DNA of 64,000 bases from an uncultured Collinsella sp. (lineage in GTDB: Bacteria; Actinomycetota; Coriobacteriia; Coriobacteriales; Coriobacteriaceae): assembly GCA_902475785.1 (NCBI GenBank), contig CABSAN010000006.1:1-64000 (forward strand), written 5' to 3'. The notes below the pieces were generated by a model that saw nothing but the letters and a program-made list of their open reading frames with translations, had not been told where the DNA came from and searched no databases. Position numbers and translations under genes: made by a program. Numbering within the stretch: the stretch's first letter is position 1; each line of letters starts with the position of its first letter. Positions 18,001-26,153 of the stretch are shown in pieces.

Positions 18001-18624
18001 AACCTGGGCCCTGTGAACCAGGTTGCCATGGAGGAATACGAGCAGCTCAAGCGCCGTGCCGATTACATCGAGGAACAACTCGCCGATTTGGAGAGCGCGC
18101 GCAAGGCGCTCACCAAGATCACCGTGGCGATCGACCGCAAGATGCGCAAGGCGTTCCTGGTGACGTTTGAGAAGGTCGACGCGAATTTCCGCGAGATCTT
18201 CGCCATGCTCTTCCCGGGCGGTCAGGCTCACCTTGAGATGACCGATCCCGAGCATCCGGCCGAGACGGGCATTGAGGTCGTGGCGCAGCCGCGCGGCAAG
18301 CGCATCACCAAGATGATGCTCATGTCGGGTGGCGAGAAGAGCCTGACGGCGCTCGCCCTGCTCTTTGCCGTATACCGTACGCGCACGGTGCCGTTCTATG
18401 TGCTGGACGAGGTCGAGGCGGCGCTCGACGACGCCAACCTGTCCAAGCTCATCGGCGCCCTCGATGTGCTGCGTTCCGATACGCAGCTCTTGGTAATCTC
18501 GCATCAGCGCCGTACTATGGAGGATGCTGACGTCCTCTACGGCGTCTCGATGCAAGCCGACGGCGTCAGTCGCGTCGTCTCGCAAAAACTCGATCGCGAA
18601 ACCGGAAAGGTCGTGAATGCATAA
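15088..18624 (+). CDS. smc: Chromosome segregation ATPase SMC
   Basis: Condensin subunit. The Walker A motif is VGPNGSGKSN at about residues 31-40. Two long coiled-coil arms flank the hinge at about residues 500-660, and the C-terminal half-head has the signature LMSGGEKSLTALALLFAV and Walker B FYVLDEVEAALDDAN. The 1178-residue length is normal. GTG start at 15088. The rnc-smc-ftsY-ffh order is common in Gram-positive genomes. The scpA/scpB partners are not in the window. The smc stop overlaps the ftsY start by one base. Confidence 0.97.
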   Translation: MYLKSLTLKGFKSFADRAHMTFEPGLTVIVGPNGSGKSNISDSILWVLGEQSAKQLRGQAMEDVIFSGSSARKPVGVAEVTLVLDNSDHMLPVDFDEVAITRRMYRSGESEYLINSSPCRLMDIQDILHDSGLGKDTHSIISQGKLDAILQSRPEERRALIEEAAGISKHKRRKERALKKIKSMDEHLTRARDINKEIARQLRPLERQVDRARKYKELSSRANELTQMLAVDELRSLQSQWNDLESRSKEGAAELELAQYRLGEKERELEKLQVMLEEKGLFVGDLGEQRRHMQDVVGRINSDMRLLEEKGHNMVSRLSDMRGQISGSEHQRRRVVEELEDARAQLEEVTGAHMQAQEDVDAAGPAAAELHERRVALDAQISQLTREQRDVQRVADNAALELAKVKDSLSNAEVEDNMYASRLEQIDEQLEEVTASLESRRNRAEELESALEAARRAQSDAREATETARAALKDLRAREGEARNKLSEVRSELASQKKLDARMADSSPLVSRLVGALGDDVSGRLGDVLEAPRELEGLVEQLLAGDIDALLFDNAAALERAGRAALDQKKASGEALLVARSVSGSAAAEGAAGTRLVDRLSVRAGYGPVVEALLGGYYVVDDLAAALSAPVVDGVTYVTPDGARVACGGLVRVGLDAGEASGALERKRRIRELEGLEPDLAAVFEHVSDQVVEANAAVEEARAAEGDAAGEIARLEGERRSLLSEIGRLEQSANNAEVERVRISKRREQAAQAVRAARPRVDELTRSRDEARAQASDLGLQIAEANDELDRVRRNDSEAAGKLADAKVRLAQTSERLRSLRGRVPDLEHRLEGIDRRIRGTRQASRSLELLRLRVDPMHERYSALLERASDWAARLRDQASLEEADSASLKKTIEDAKTEVARAKERVDAAATTQNEFKVARGKLEVQVEAAIKAITADGTTVLEEALMLPAPTDRDAAERELNQLVRQINNLGPVNQVAMEEYEQLKRRADYIEEQLADLESARKALTKITVAIDRKMRKAFLVTFEKVDANFREIFAMLFPGGQAHLEMTDPEHPAETGIEVVAQPRGKRITKMMLMSGGEKSLTALALLFAVYRTRTVPFYVLDEVEAALDDANLSKLIGALDVLRSDTQLLVISHQRRTMEDADVLYGVSMQADGVSRVVSQKLDRETGKVVNA

Positions 18625-19541
18625 TGGGATTTTTTGACGCACTCTCGCGCGGACTTGAGCGTAGCCGCGAGGCCCTCAACGAGGTCTTCTACTTTGGCGG
18701 TGAGGTCGACGAGGATTTTTGGGAGGACCTTGAGGACACCCTCGTCATGGGCGACATGGGTGCCGAGGTCGCTATTCAGGTCTCCGATGACCTGCGCGAC
18801 GCCGCTGCCAAGAAGAACCTCAAAACCGCCCCGCAGCTTCGCCGCGCCCTGGCCGAGCAGCTCGAGGGCCATTTTGTGCCTGTTGAGCGCGACCCGTTTT
18901 CCGATACGCCGAGCTGCGTGCTGTTTGTCGGCATCAACGGTGCCGGCAAGACCACCACGGTCGGCAAGATTGCGAGCGCTATGGCCGCCCGCGGCAAGAA
19001 CGTGGTGATCGGTTCGGCCGACACCTTCCGCGCCGCCGCCATCGAGCAGCTTGATGTGTGGGGCCAGCGTGCCGGCGTACCGGTTATCAAGCGTGACCGC
19101 GGCTCCGATCCGGCGAGCGTGTGCTATGACGTGCTCGACGAGGCCGATAAGCGCGGCAGCGACCTGGTGCTCATCGATACCGCCGGTCGTCTGCACACGA
19201 GCCCCGAGCTCATGCGCGAGCTCGCCAAGGTGGTCAATGTGACCCGTAAGCGCGCCGCCAATATGGCCGCCGGTCCCATGCCGGTCTCGGTCGTGCTTGT
19301 GATCGATGCCGCCACTGGTCAGAACGGTCTGAACCAGGCGCTCGAGTTTAACGAGGCGCTGGGCCTGGACGGTATTATCATGACTAAGCTCGACGGCACG
19401 GCTAAGGGCGGTATCGCCATGGCCGTGGCCGAGAAACTCAAGCTCCCGATCCTGCGCATCGGCGTGGGCGAGCAGGTCGATGACCTGCAGGAGTTTAACG
19501 CCAAAGATTTCTGCCGCGCCCTGGTGGGCGAGTCCAACTAA
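18624..19541 (+). CDS. ftsY: Signal recognition particle receptor FtsY
   Basis: SRP receptor GTPase that docks ribosome-nascent chain complexes at the membrane. It consists of the NG domain only: P-loop GINGAGKTTTVGKIA near residue 104, DTAGRLHTSPELM near 185, and TKLDGTAKGGIAMA near 255. The long acidic A domain seen in enterobacteria is absent, giving 305 residues, as in Gram-positive species. It lies directly between smc and ffh, placing both SRP pathway GTPases together. Confidence 0.96.
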   Translation: MGFFDALSRGLERSREALNEVFYFGGEVDEDFWEDLEDTLVMGDMGAEVAIQVSDDLRDAAAKKNLKTAPQLRRALAEQLEGHFVPVERDPFSDTPSCVLFVGINGAGKTTTVGKIASAMAARGKNVVIGSADTFRAAAIEQLDVWGQRAGVPVIKRDRGSDPASVCYDVLDEADKRGSDLVLIDTAGRLHTSPELMRELAKVVNVTRKRAANMAAGPMPVSVVLVIDAATGQNGLNQALEFNEALGLDGIIMTKLDGTAKGGIAMAVAEKLKLPILRIGVGEQVDDLQEFNAKDFCRALVGESN

Positions 19542-19551
19542 GGAGTGACTA

Positions 19552-21027
19552 GTGTTTGATTCCCTGAGCGATCGCCTCAACGACACATTTGACCGCCTGC
19601 GCGGTAAGGGTAAGCTGACCGAGGCCGATATTACCTCGGCCATGCGTGATATTCGCATGGCGCTACTCGAGGCTGACGTTAACTTTAAGGTCGTCAAGGA
19701 GTTCGTTGCCAAGACCAAGGAGCGCTGCATGACCGCCGAGGTCATGGAGTCGCTGTCGCCGGCGCAAAACGTCGTCAAGATCGTGCTCGACGAGCTCACC
19801 GAGATGCTCGGCTCAACCGAGAGCAAGCTCGTCTTTAGCAACCGCATTCCCAATGTCATCATGCTCGTGGGCCTGCAGGGCTCCGGTAAGACCACGGCGG
19901 CCGTAAAGCTGGCCTACCTGCTCAAGAAGCAGGGCCGCTCGCCGCTGCTCGCCGCGTGCGACGTCTACCGTCCCGCCGCTGCCGATCAGCTGGCCACACT
20001 CGGTGGCGAGATCGGCGTACCGGTCTTCCGCGGCGACGGTGCGCACCCGGTCGACATCGCCAAGGGCGCCATCCAGGAGGCCGTTGACCACCTGCGCGAC
20101 GTGGTCATCGTCGATACCGCTGGTCGTCTTCAGATCGACGAGCAGATGATGCAGGAGGCCGTCGACATCAAGAAGGCCGTCAAGCCCGATCAGGTGCTGA
20201 TGGTCGTCGATGCCATGACCGGCCAGGATATTGTCAACGTCGTCTCGACCTTCGCCGAGCGCACCGACTTTGACGGCGTGATTATCTCCAAGCTCGACGG
20301 TGACGCCCGTGGCGGTGGCGCACTTTCGGTGCGTCAAGTGACCGGCAAGCCCATCAAGTTTGTGAGCATGGGCGAGAAACCCGATTCGCTTGAGCCGTTC
20401 TATCCCGATCGCATGGCCAAGCGCATTCTGGGCATGGGCGACGTCGTCGGCATTATCGAGAAGGCCCAGGAGGCGGCTGATGCAGAGCAGCTTGAGGCTG
20501 CCGAGCGTATGCTGCGCGAGGGCTTCACCATGAACGATATGCTCGACCAGATGAAAGCCGTCAAAAAGATGGGCGGCATGAAGGGTATCCTGGGCATGCT
20601 CCCCGGCGGTCAGCGTGCACTCAACCAGATGGGTGGCAACCTGGACGAGGGTATCTTCGATAAGAACGAGGCCATCATCATGTCGATGACCAAGGAGGAG
20701 CGCCTGCGTCCCTCTATCATCAACGGCCAGCGTCGCGCGCGTATCGCCAAGGGCGCCGGCGTAACCCCCACCGAGGTCAACAGCCTTATGAAGCAGTGGG
20801 GCGAGATGAATAAGATGATGGGCCGCATGCGCACGATGGCCAATCAGGCACAGGCTGGTGGCAAGAAGGGCAAAAAGGGTAAGAAGGGCAAGAAGATGCG
20901 CATGCCCAATATCCCTGGCCTGGACGCTATGGGTCTGGGCGGCATGGGCGGCCTGGGAACGGGCGGCCCCAAGTCCGATATGGACCTGCTGCGCCAGATG
21001 GAAGCGCAGATGCGCAATAAGAAATAG
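19552..21027 (+). CDS. ffh: Signal recognition particle protein Ffh
   Basis: GTPase of the SRP that binds signal peptides. The NG domain has GLQGSGKTTAAVKLA near residue 106, DTAGRLQIDEQMM and SKLDGDARGGGALS. The methionine-rich M domain starts near residue 325 and includes GGMKGILGMLPGG and the RNA-binding RRARIAKGAGV. The C-terminal tail has a run of Lys-Gly repeats (about 440-452) and then a Met/Gly-rich end. GTG start at 19552. The 4.5S RNA gene was not recognised in the window. Confidence 0.96.
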   Translation: MFDSLSDRLNDTFDRLRGKGKLTEADITSAMRDIRMALLEADVNFKVVKEFVAKTKERCMTAEVMESLSPAQNVVKIVLDELTEMLGSTESKLVFSNRIPNVIMLVGLQGSGKTTAAVKLAYLLKKQGRSPLLAACDVYRPAAADQLATLGGEIGVPVFRGDGAHPVDIAKGAIQEAVDHLRDVVIVDTAGRLQIDEQMMQEAVDIKKAVKPDQVLMVVDAMTGQDIVNVVSTFAERTDFDGVIISKLDGDARGGGALSVRQVTGKPIKFVSMGEKPDSLEPFYPDRMAKRILGMGDVVGIIEKAQEAADAEQLEAAERMLREGFTMNDMLDQMKAVKKMGGMKGILGMLPGGQRALNQMGGNLDEGIFDKNEAIIMSMTKEERLRPSIINGQRRARIAKGAGVTPTEVNSLMKQWGEMNKMMGRMRTMANQAQAGGKKGKKGKKGKKMRMPNIPGLDAMGLGGMGGLGTGGPKSDMDLLRQMEAQMRNKK

Positions 21028-21051
21028 GGCTGTAATTCCAGCTTGATATGG

Positions 21052-21085
21052 CAAAGGCCACTCGGAAGCTACCGGGTGGCCTTTG
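21052..21085. terminator. Bidirectional terminator between ffh and the DUF134 gene
   Basis: CAAAGGCCAC (21052-21061) pairs with GTGGCCTTTG (21076-21085). It lies between convergent genes. T-rich sequence follows on the + strand, while on the minus strand the tail is weaker. Confidence 0.7.
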
Positions 21086-21147
21086 TTGTTGGCTTTGATT
21101 GTTTGGCTGCGTGCAGCGTCGTGTCCCGAGCTCGCGGTGCCGTGCCG

Positions 21148-21576
21148 TTAGTGGCAGCCGCAGCCCTCGTGGCCCTCGTGCTCGCGATGGCCGTGGCAGC
21201 TGCAGGACTCGCCATGTTCGTGGGCGTGGTCGTGGTCATGGCCGTGGCAGCCGCACGTGGCCTCGCCGTTCTGTGCGAGCGTGCCGGCGATAAGGGCCTC
21301 GACGCAAGCGTCGCAGCTGCCCTGGGCGCCTGCGTATACCGTGATGCCGGCTTGGGCAAGCGCGTTGATAGCGCCACCGCCGATGCCGCCGCAGATGAGC
21401 GTATCCACACCGCCGTTGGCGAGCAGGCCCGCCAGGGCGCCGTGGCCGGTGCCGCCGGTGCCCACGACCTGCTCGTTGAGCACCTTGCCGTCCTGAATGT
21501 CGTAGATCTTGAACTGCTCGCTGCGGCCAAAGTGCATAAAGATGTTGCCGTTGTCGTACGTGGTTGCCACCCTCAT
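21148..21576 (-). other. Possible internally initiated NifX-like product
   Basis: An in-frame ATG (21574-21576, minus strand) is preceded by AAGGAGG (complement of 21585-21591) with eight-base spacing, a better ribosome site than most starts here. Initiation would give a 142-residue NifX-like protein with the His/Cys tail but without the DNA-binding domain. The site could instead be a relic of two once separate genes. Confidence 0.5.
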
Positions 21577-21912
21577 GGTGTCGACCTCCTTTGCTGGCCA
21601 TACGGCCGTCGTTGTGGTGATGGGGGAGTACGCGATATTGCCCCCCTCGATGATGAGCGCTCGTCCGTTGACCAGCGCGTTTGCCACCTTGCGATGCGCG
21701 CGGCTGCAGATTGCCGCCACCGTGGCGCGGGCAATGCCCATCTGCTGTGCGACTGCCTCTTGGTTAAGGCCTTCCAGGTCGCACAGGCGCAACACCTCGA
21801 GTTCGTCGATCGTCATGTCGATGGCGTCTCCGCTGGCTAGGCCATCGGGGGTAAAACCGCGATATTCGGGGATGATCCCGACGCGGCGCAGTTTCTCGCG
21901 TCTTCCTGCCAT
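21148..21912 (-). CDS. DUF134 HTH domain fused to a NifX/NafY-like domain with a His/Cys-rich tail
   Basis: A 254-residue fusion. Residues 1-95 are a DUF134 domain with MTIDELEVLRLCDLEGLNQE and a sigma-region-4-like helix-turn-helix (EAVAQQMGIARATVAAI), suggesting DNA binding. Residues 113-215 match the dinitrogenase iron-molybdenum cofactor domain (MRVATTYDNGNIFMHFG, then VDTLICGGIGGGAINAL). The last 35 residues are almost entirely His, Cys, Gly and Glu, a likely metal-binding tail. In most genomes the two domains are separate neighbouring genes. A perfect AAGGAGG sits inside the ORF eight bases before the Met113 codon, so the second domain may also be made alone. No nif genes are nearby; the function is probably metal-related regulation or carrier activity, which is inference. 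Confidence 0.8.
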   Translation of the reverse strand: MAGRREKLRRVGIIPEYRGFTPDGLASGDAIDMTIDELEVLRLCDLEGLNQEAVAQQMGIARATVAAICSRAHRKVANALVNGRALIIEGGNIAYSPITTTTAVWPAKEVDTMRVATTYDNGNIFMHFGRSEQFKIYDIQDGKVLNEQVVGTGGTGHGALAGLLANGGVDTLICGGIGGGAINALAQAGITVYAGAQGSCDACVEALIAGTLAQNGEATCGCHGHDHDHAHEHGESCSCHGHREHEGHEGCGCH

Positions 21913-21926
21913 ACGTGCTCCTTATC

Positions 21927-21991
21927 TGTCATATGTCAACAATAGAATAACGCGTGTGCGCCGCAGAGCAAGGCATTTTTGGCATATGTCA
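21927..21991. promoter_or_regulatory. Paired near-palindromic sites in the DUF134-thyA gap
   Basis: TGTCATATGTCA (21927-21938) and TGGCATATGTCA (21980-21991) are both one base off the perfect palindrome TGACATATGTCA and are 53 bases apart, about five helical turns. They lie just upstream of the DUF134 fusion gene, so autoregulation by its helix-turn-helix is a reasonable guess. Confidence 0.4.
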
Positions 21992-22078
21992 GAAAATAGG
22001 GGCTTATGTTTGGGCTGTGGGGCCGCGTGCGCCTGGGCTACAATGAAACTCGCTTATAGGCAACTGACAGGAGGGTCA

Positions 22079-22927
22079 ATGAGCAAGGCTGATCAACAGT
22101 TTGTAACCATGTGCCGCGATATTCTGGACCATGGCACCACCACCGAGGGCCAAAAGGTCCGCCCGGTGTGGGAGGATGGCACCCCTGCCTATACCATTAA
22201 AAATTTTGGTGTCACGGCCCGCTACGACCTGCGCGAGGAGTTTCCGGCGCTTACCTTGCGTCGTACGGCCCTCAAATCTGCCATGGATGAGATCCTGTGG
22301 ATCTATCAGAAGAAGTCCAATAACGTGCATGACCTCAACAGCCATATTTGGGATGAGTGGGCCGACGAGACCGGCTCTATCGGCAAGGCCTACGGCTACC
22401 AGATTGGCCAGAAGAGCCATTACGCCGAGGGCGACTTCGATCAGATGGACCGCGTGCTGTACGACCTCAAGCACACGCCGTACAGCCGTCGCATTATGAC
22501 GAACACCTATGTGTTTAGCGACCTGTCCGAGATGCACCTGTATCCGTGCGCCTACGGCGTGACGTATAACGTGACGCAGCGCCCGCAGGACGACAAACCG
22601 ACGCTCAACATGATTCTCAACCAGCGCAGCCAGGATATTTTGGCCGCGAACAACTGGAATGTGTGCCAGTACGCCATTTTGCTGATGATGGTTGCGCAGT
22701 CGGTCGATATGATTCCCGGCGAGCTGCTGCACGTGATCGCCGATGCCCACATTTACGACCGTCATGTCGATATCGTCCGCGAGCTTATCGAGCGTCCGCA
22801 GTTTGCCGCGCCCAAGGTAACGCTCAACCCCGATGTGCATGACTTCTACGCGTTTACGACCGATGATCTGATCGTCGAGGGCTATGAGCACGGCCCGCAG
22901 GTCAAGAACATTCCCATTGCGGTGTAG
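22079..22927 (+). CDS. thyA: Thymidylate synthase ThyA
   Basis: Makes dTMP from dUMP with methylene-tetrahydrofolate. The catalytic Cys is in HLYPCAYGVTYNV near residue 162, followed by NQRSQDILAANNWNVCQYA (the dUMP-binding RSxD region) and HIYDRHVDIVRE. I use ATG at 22079 with AGGAGGG six bases upstream; the much longer in-frame ORF runs back through the DUF134 gene and is spurious. The 282-residue length is standard. dfr follows, giving a thyA-dfr folate pair. Confidence 0.95.
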   Translation: MSKADQQFVTMCRDILDHGTTTEGQKVRPVWEDGTPAYTIKNFGVTARYDLREEFPALTLRRTALKSAMDEILWIYQKKSNNVHDLNSHIWDEWADETGSIGKAYGYQIGQKSHYAEGDFDQMDRVLYDLKHTPYSRRIMTNTYVFSDLSEMHLYPCAYGVTYNVTQRPQDDKPTLNMILNQRSQDILAANNWNVCQYAILLMMVAQSVDMIPGELLHVIADAHIYDRHVDIVRELIERPQFAAPKVTLNPDVHDFYAFTTDDLIVEGYEHGPQVKNIPIAV

Positions 22928-22936
22928 GTGGCGCTC

Positions 22937-23455
22937 ATGACGTGTAAGCTTTCTGCTATCGTCGCCGTGTGCGATGACTGGGGCATTGGGTGCGAGGGCG
23001 ACATGGTGGTGTCCAACCGTGCCGACATGCGTCATTTTGTGGCGCGCACCAAAGGTTGCCCGGTCATTATGGGACGCAAGACGCTGTTGAGTTTTCCCGG
23101 CGGACGACCGCTCAAGAATCGCCGCAACATTGTGCTCACGCGCGACGAGGGCTTTGCCCCCGAGGGCGTTGACGTGGTGCATAGCGTTGACGAGGCCTTG
23201 GCCGCCGTGGCCGATGAGCCCGTTGCGTGGGTGATTGGCGGCGGCGAGGTGTATCGGCAGTTTTTGCCGTATTGCGCCGAGGCCGAGGTTACGCATAACC
23301 ATTGCGTGCATGACGTGGATACGTACTTTCCCGATTTGGATGCCGATCCCGCGTGGGAGATTGCGCAGCGCAGCGGGGTCGCGACGATTGCCGCCGGCGA
23401 GGGTGATGAGGGTGTCGATTATGAGTTCGTGACATATCGTCGCGTTGATGCTTAA
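22937..23455 (+). CDS. dfrA: Dihydrofolate reductase
   Basis: Regenerates tetrahydrofolate after the thymidylate synthase reaction. The family pattern is present: LSAIVAVCDDWGIGCEGD at the N-terminus (substrate Asp replaced by Glu-Gly-Asp near residue 24), PVIMGRKTLLSFPGGRPLKN, and VIGGGEVYRQFLP near residue 100. Length is 172 residues with ATG at 22937; a GTG at 22928 directly after the thyA stop is an alternative. The gene symbol is family-level; folA is equivalent. Confidence 0.93.
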   Translation: MTCKLSAIVAVCDDWGIGCEGDMVVSNRADMRHFVARTKGCPVIMGRKTLLSFPGGRPLKNRRNIVLTRDEGFAPEGVDVVHSVDEALAAVADEPVAWVIGGGEVYRQFLPYCAEAEVTHNHCVHDVDTYFPDLDADPAWEIAQRSGVATIAAGEGDEGVDYEFVTYRRVDA

Positions 23456-23495
23456 ATCTCCTTTTTGCCCACGGTATTATCGGGTTGGAATGAGT

Positions 23496-23524
23496 GAGGG
23501 GCGGCGCCTGGCGTCGCCTCGTTT
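23496..23524 (+). terminator. Imperfect GC hairpin after dfr
   Basis: GAGGGGCGGCGC and GCGTCGCCTC can pair imperfectly around CTG and are followed by GTTTG. It is a weak terminator candidate at the end of the thyA-dfr unit. Confidence 0.35.
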
Positions 23525-23562
23525 GATATAGGTGCTGCAAAGAAAGGTGCGGGCTGGCTGCT

Positions 23563-24477
23563 ATGACTGATGCCGTTGAGGTGCTGCGAATCGATTCGCT
23601 CGAGGACGAGCGGCTCGACGCCTACGTGCGACTGACCGAGCGTGAGCTTCGCTGCGTGCTGGAGCCGCAGAAGGGCATTTTTATCGCCGAGAGCGCCAAG
23701 GTCATCGAGCGTGCGGTTTGCGCCGGATACGAGCCGGTGAGCTTTCTTTTAGGCGAGCGCTGGCTCGACCAGATGATGCCGCTGTTTGAGCGCTTGGCGC
23801 TACGCGAAGGTGCGGGCCCGGTTCCCGTGTTCGTGGCCTCCATGGATCTTATGGAGCAGCTGACGGGCTTCAATGTGACGCGCGGTGCGCTCGCGGCATT
23901 CCGTCGTCCACGTCAGATTCCGGTTGATGAGTTCTTGGACGGCGTCATTGAGGCGGCGGGAGAGCGCCCGGTGCGCGTGTGCGTGCTCGAGGGCATTGTC
24001 GACCACACCAACGTCGGCGCGATTTTCCGCTCGGCGGCTGCGCTGAATGTTGATGGCATTTTGGTGAGCCCCACTTGCTGTGACCCGCTGTACCGTCGCT
24101 CGGCCCGTGTGAGCATGGGCACGGTGTTCCAGGTGCCCTGGACGCGCATTGGCAGCGAGGCGCGCGTATGGCCACATGATGGCCTGGCGGCGCTGCACGA
24201 TGCCGGCTTTTCGTGTGCCGCGATGGCGCTGACGGATGATTCGGTGTCGTTGGACGATCCCGCGCTCCAGGAGATTGACCGCCTGGCAATCTTTATGGGC
24301 ACCGAGGGTGCTGGCTTGGGCGCCAAGACCATTGCAGGCTGCGACCGCGCCGTGCGTATTCCAATGGCGCATGGGGTCGATTCGCTCAACGTGGCCGCGG
24401 CAAGTGCTGTCGCCTTTTGGCAGCTGTGCCCGCATGTGAGCAACGAGTACCACTACCAGCCGGGGCTGTATCACTAA
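23563..24477 (+). CDS. SPOUT (TrmH/SpoU) family RNA methyltransferase
   Basis: A knotted SPOUT methyltransferase acting on tRNA or rRNA ribose. The three family motifs are visible: NVGAIFRSAAAL near residue 149, IFMGTEGAGLGAKTI near 245, and IPMAHGVDSLNVAAASAVAF near 267. The N-terminal 100 residues form the substrate-recognition domain (L30e-like, with GIFIAESAKVIERAV). The target nucleotide cannot be told from sequence. Length is 304 residues. It stands alone between dfr and the MATE gene. Confidence 0.88.
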   Translation: MTDAVEVLRIDSLEDERLDAYVRLTERELRCVLEPQKGIFIAESAKVIERAVCAGYEPVSFLLGERWLDQMMPLFERLALREGAGPVPVFVASMDLMEQLTGFNVTRGALAAFRRPRQIPVDEFLDGVIEAAGERPVRVCVLEGIVDHTNVGAIFRSAAALNVDGILVSPTCCDPLYRRSARVSMGTVFQVPWTRIGSEARVWPHDGLAALHDAGFSCAAMALTDDSVSLDDPALQEIDRLAIFMGTEGAGLGAKTIAGCDRAVRIPMAHGVDSLNVAAASAVAFWQLCPHVSNEYHYQPGLYH

Positions 24478-24602
24478 ACAGATATTTCGCACCGGGCTGT
24501 GGTTCGGGGCGTTTCGGCCGACGCTGGTCGGTGCTAAGCTGGTGTCGGCTTTGGTCTTAAATTGCCGTTTTGTTGTATGACGTACGCTAGTGGGGAGGGC
24601 GT

Positions 24603-25952
24603 GTGGCTAAGAAATCTACGGCTATCGATGTAACGCAGGGTGTCATTTGGCAGCAGCTGCTGTCGCTGTGCGTTCCCATTTTCTTTAGTTCGTTCTTTCA
24701 ACAGGCATACACGCTTATCGGTACCTATATCGTCGGTCAGTTTGGCGGCAAGCTCGCGCTGGGTGGCATTCAGGCCACGATGGTGCTTACAGAGCTCTGC
24801 ATCGGCTTTTGTGTCGGCGTCGGTGCCGGCTGCGCGGTCATTACGGGCCAGTTTTTTGGCCAGCACGATGACGAGCGCCTGAGCCGATCGGTCCATACGG
24901 CCATGACGCTCGCGCTGGTGGGCGGTATCGTTTTCTCGATTCTTGGCATAGTGTTCGTTGAGCCCATGCTGGTGCTTATGAACACGCCGCATGAACTATT
25001 GGCCGAGGGCGTGGCCTATGCCCGTTGCTATTTTGCCGCCATGGTTGCGGCGCTGCTGCTCAATATGGGAACGGCATTGCTGCGCGCCGTGGGCGACACG
25101 CGCGGGCCTGCTGTGATCATCGCTTCCGGCTGCCTTGTTAATGCGGTGCTGGATGTCATCTTCGTTGCCGTGCTTCATATGGAGGCTCTGGGCTGTGGCA
25201 TCGCGGTGGCGCTGACCATTTGCTCCAACGCCACGATGATCGTGATTCGTATGATGCACGCACCGGGTGCGTGGCGGCTTTCACTGTCCAAACTCGGCAT
25301 TGATCCTGGCATTTGTAAGAGCATGATCTCGTGTGGTCTGCCGCTTGGCTTTCAGTCTGCTGCGTATTCGATTTCCAACGTTTTGATTCAGGTGTCGGTC
25401 AACTCGTTTGGTGCCGATGTCACCACGGCTTGGGGTCTTTCGGGCCGCCTGGATGGCATTGTCTGGATGGTTACCGAGGCGCTTGGCGTGTCGATCACCA
25501 CGTTCTCGGCACAGAACTTTGGCGCGCGCAACTACGAGCGCATGCGCAAGGGCTACCATACGTCGCTCGTGCTGTCGTTTATGCTCATTGGTGGCCTGTC
25601 TGCCGTGCTGCTGGTATTCTCGGGTCCGCTGTCTCGTCTGTTTGTCGACGATGCTTCGATTTCGGCGTACACCACGACGATTCTTCATTTTATCGCGCCG
25701 TTCTACGCGATTTTCTCGATTATCGAGAACGCGTCGGGTTCCATCCGCGGCGCCGGCGTGAGCTTGCAGCCCATGCTGCTCACGATTTTTGGCACCGTCG
25801 TGCTCAGGGTGATCTGGGTGTTTGCGATTATGCCGTTCGATCCGTCGCTTGAGCACCTGCTGCTGGTTTACCCCGTAACCTGGGTAATCACCGCCATGAT
25901 GTTCACCGTCTACCACCACAGCGGCAACTGGCTAGGCCGCGCCACCGCCTAG
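24603..25952 (+). CDS. MATE family efflux transporter
   Basis: An integral membrane exporter, 449 residues, with about twelve hydrophobic segments in two repeated MatE halves. The start of the first half is WQQLLSLCVPIFFSSFFQQ, with LIGTYIVGQFGGKLALGG; the second half begins near residue 230. Substrates are probably cations or drugs coupled to Na+ or H+, but cannot be assigned. GTG start at 24603. Its TAG stop codon lies inside the CTAG that begins the RAYT-associated repeat array. Confidence 0.92.
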   Translation: MAKKSTAIDVTQGVIWQQLLSLCVPIFFSSFFQQAYTLIGTYIVGQFGGKLALGGIQATMVLTELCIGFCVGVGAGCAVITGQFFGQHDDERLSRSVHTAMTLALVGGIVFSILGIVFVEPMLVLMNTPHELLAEGVAYARCYFAAMVAALLLNMGTALLRAVGDTRGPAVIIASGCLVNAVLDVIFVAVLHMEALGCGIAVALTICSNATMIVIRMMHAPGAWRLSLSKLGIDPGICKSMISCGLPLGFQSAAYSISNVLIQVSVNSFGADVTTAWGLSGRLDGIVWMVTEALGVSITTFSAQNFGARNYERMRKGYHTSLVLSFMLIGGLSAVLLVFSGPLSRLFVDDASISAYTTTILHFIAPFYAIFSIIENASGSIRGAGVSLQPMLLTIFGTVVLRVIWVFAIMPFDPSLEHLLLVYPVTWVITAMMFTVYHHSGNWLGRATA

Positions 25953-26024
25953 TCGTTGGGGACGTTCTTAAACGACTAGTCGTTGGGGACGTTCTTGAAT
26001 GACTAGTCGTTGGGGACACTCTTT
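25949..26024 (+). repeat. Left REP array (three tandem units)
   Basis: Two 27-nt units starting at 25949 and 25976 and a 22-nt third at 26003. Each unit starts CTAGTCGTTGGGGAC. CTAGTCGTT of one unit can pair with AACGACTAG at its junction with the next, leaving a loop of GGGGACGTTCTTA. The innermost unit carries the variant GGGGACACTCTTT. Confidence 0.88.
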
Positions 26025-26153
26025 GCGCTACGATTTTCTGGTTTTCATCCAGGTTGTCTTGTATGCCCTTGTAAACTGTCAGCATGGGCTTAGCAAATTG
26101 GATCGTCCGCGCCTATCAGATGTTGCCCGGTGGGTTTGTGATGGGAGGGCGAT

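Noticed and set aside
15163..18642. 1159-codon minus-strand ORF
   Set aside because: Antisense shadow of smc with leucine/histidine-rich composition and no domain I recognise.
21043..21840. 265-codon + strand ORF rich in Val and Ala
   Set aside because: Antisense to the DUF134/NifX fusion, whose domains are clear; no ribosome site.
21509..22078. N-terminal extension of ThyA from the upstream in-frame start
   Set aside because: It runs antisense through the DUF134 gene; the ATG at 22079 has a strong ribosome site and gives the standard ThyA length.
25949..26024. Possible CRISPR array (27-nt repeats)
   Set aside because: The units are directly adjacent without spacers, number only three, and are mirrored on the other side of a transposase gene; no cas genes are present.
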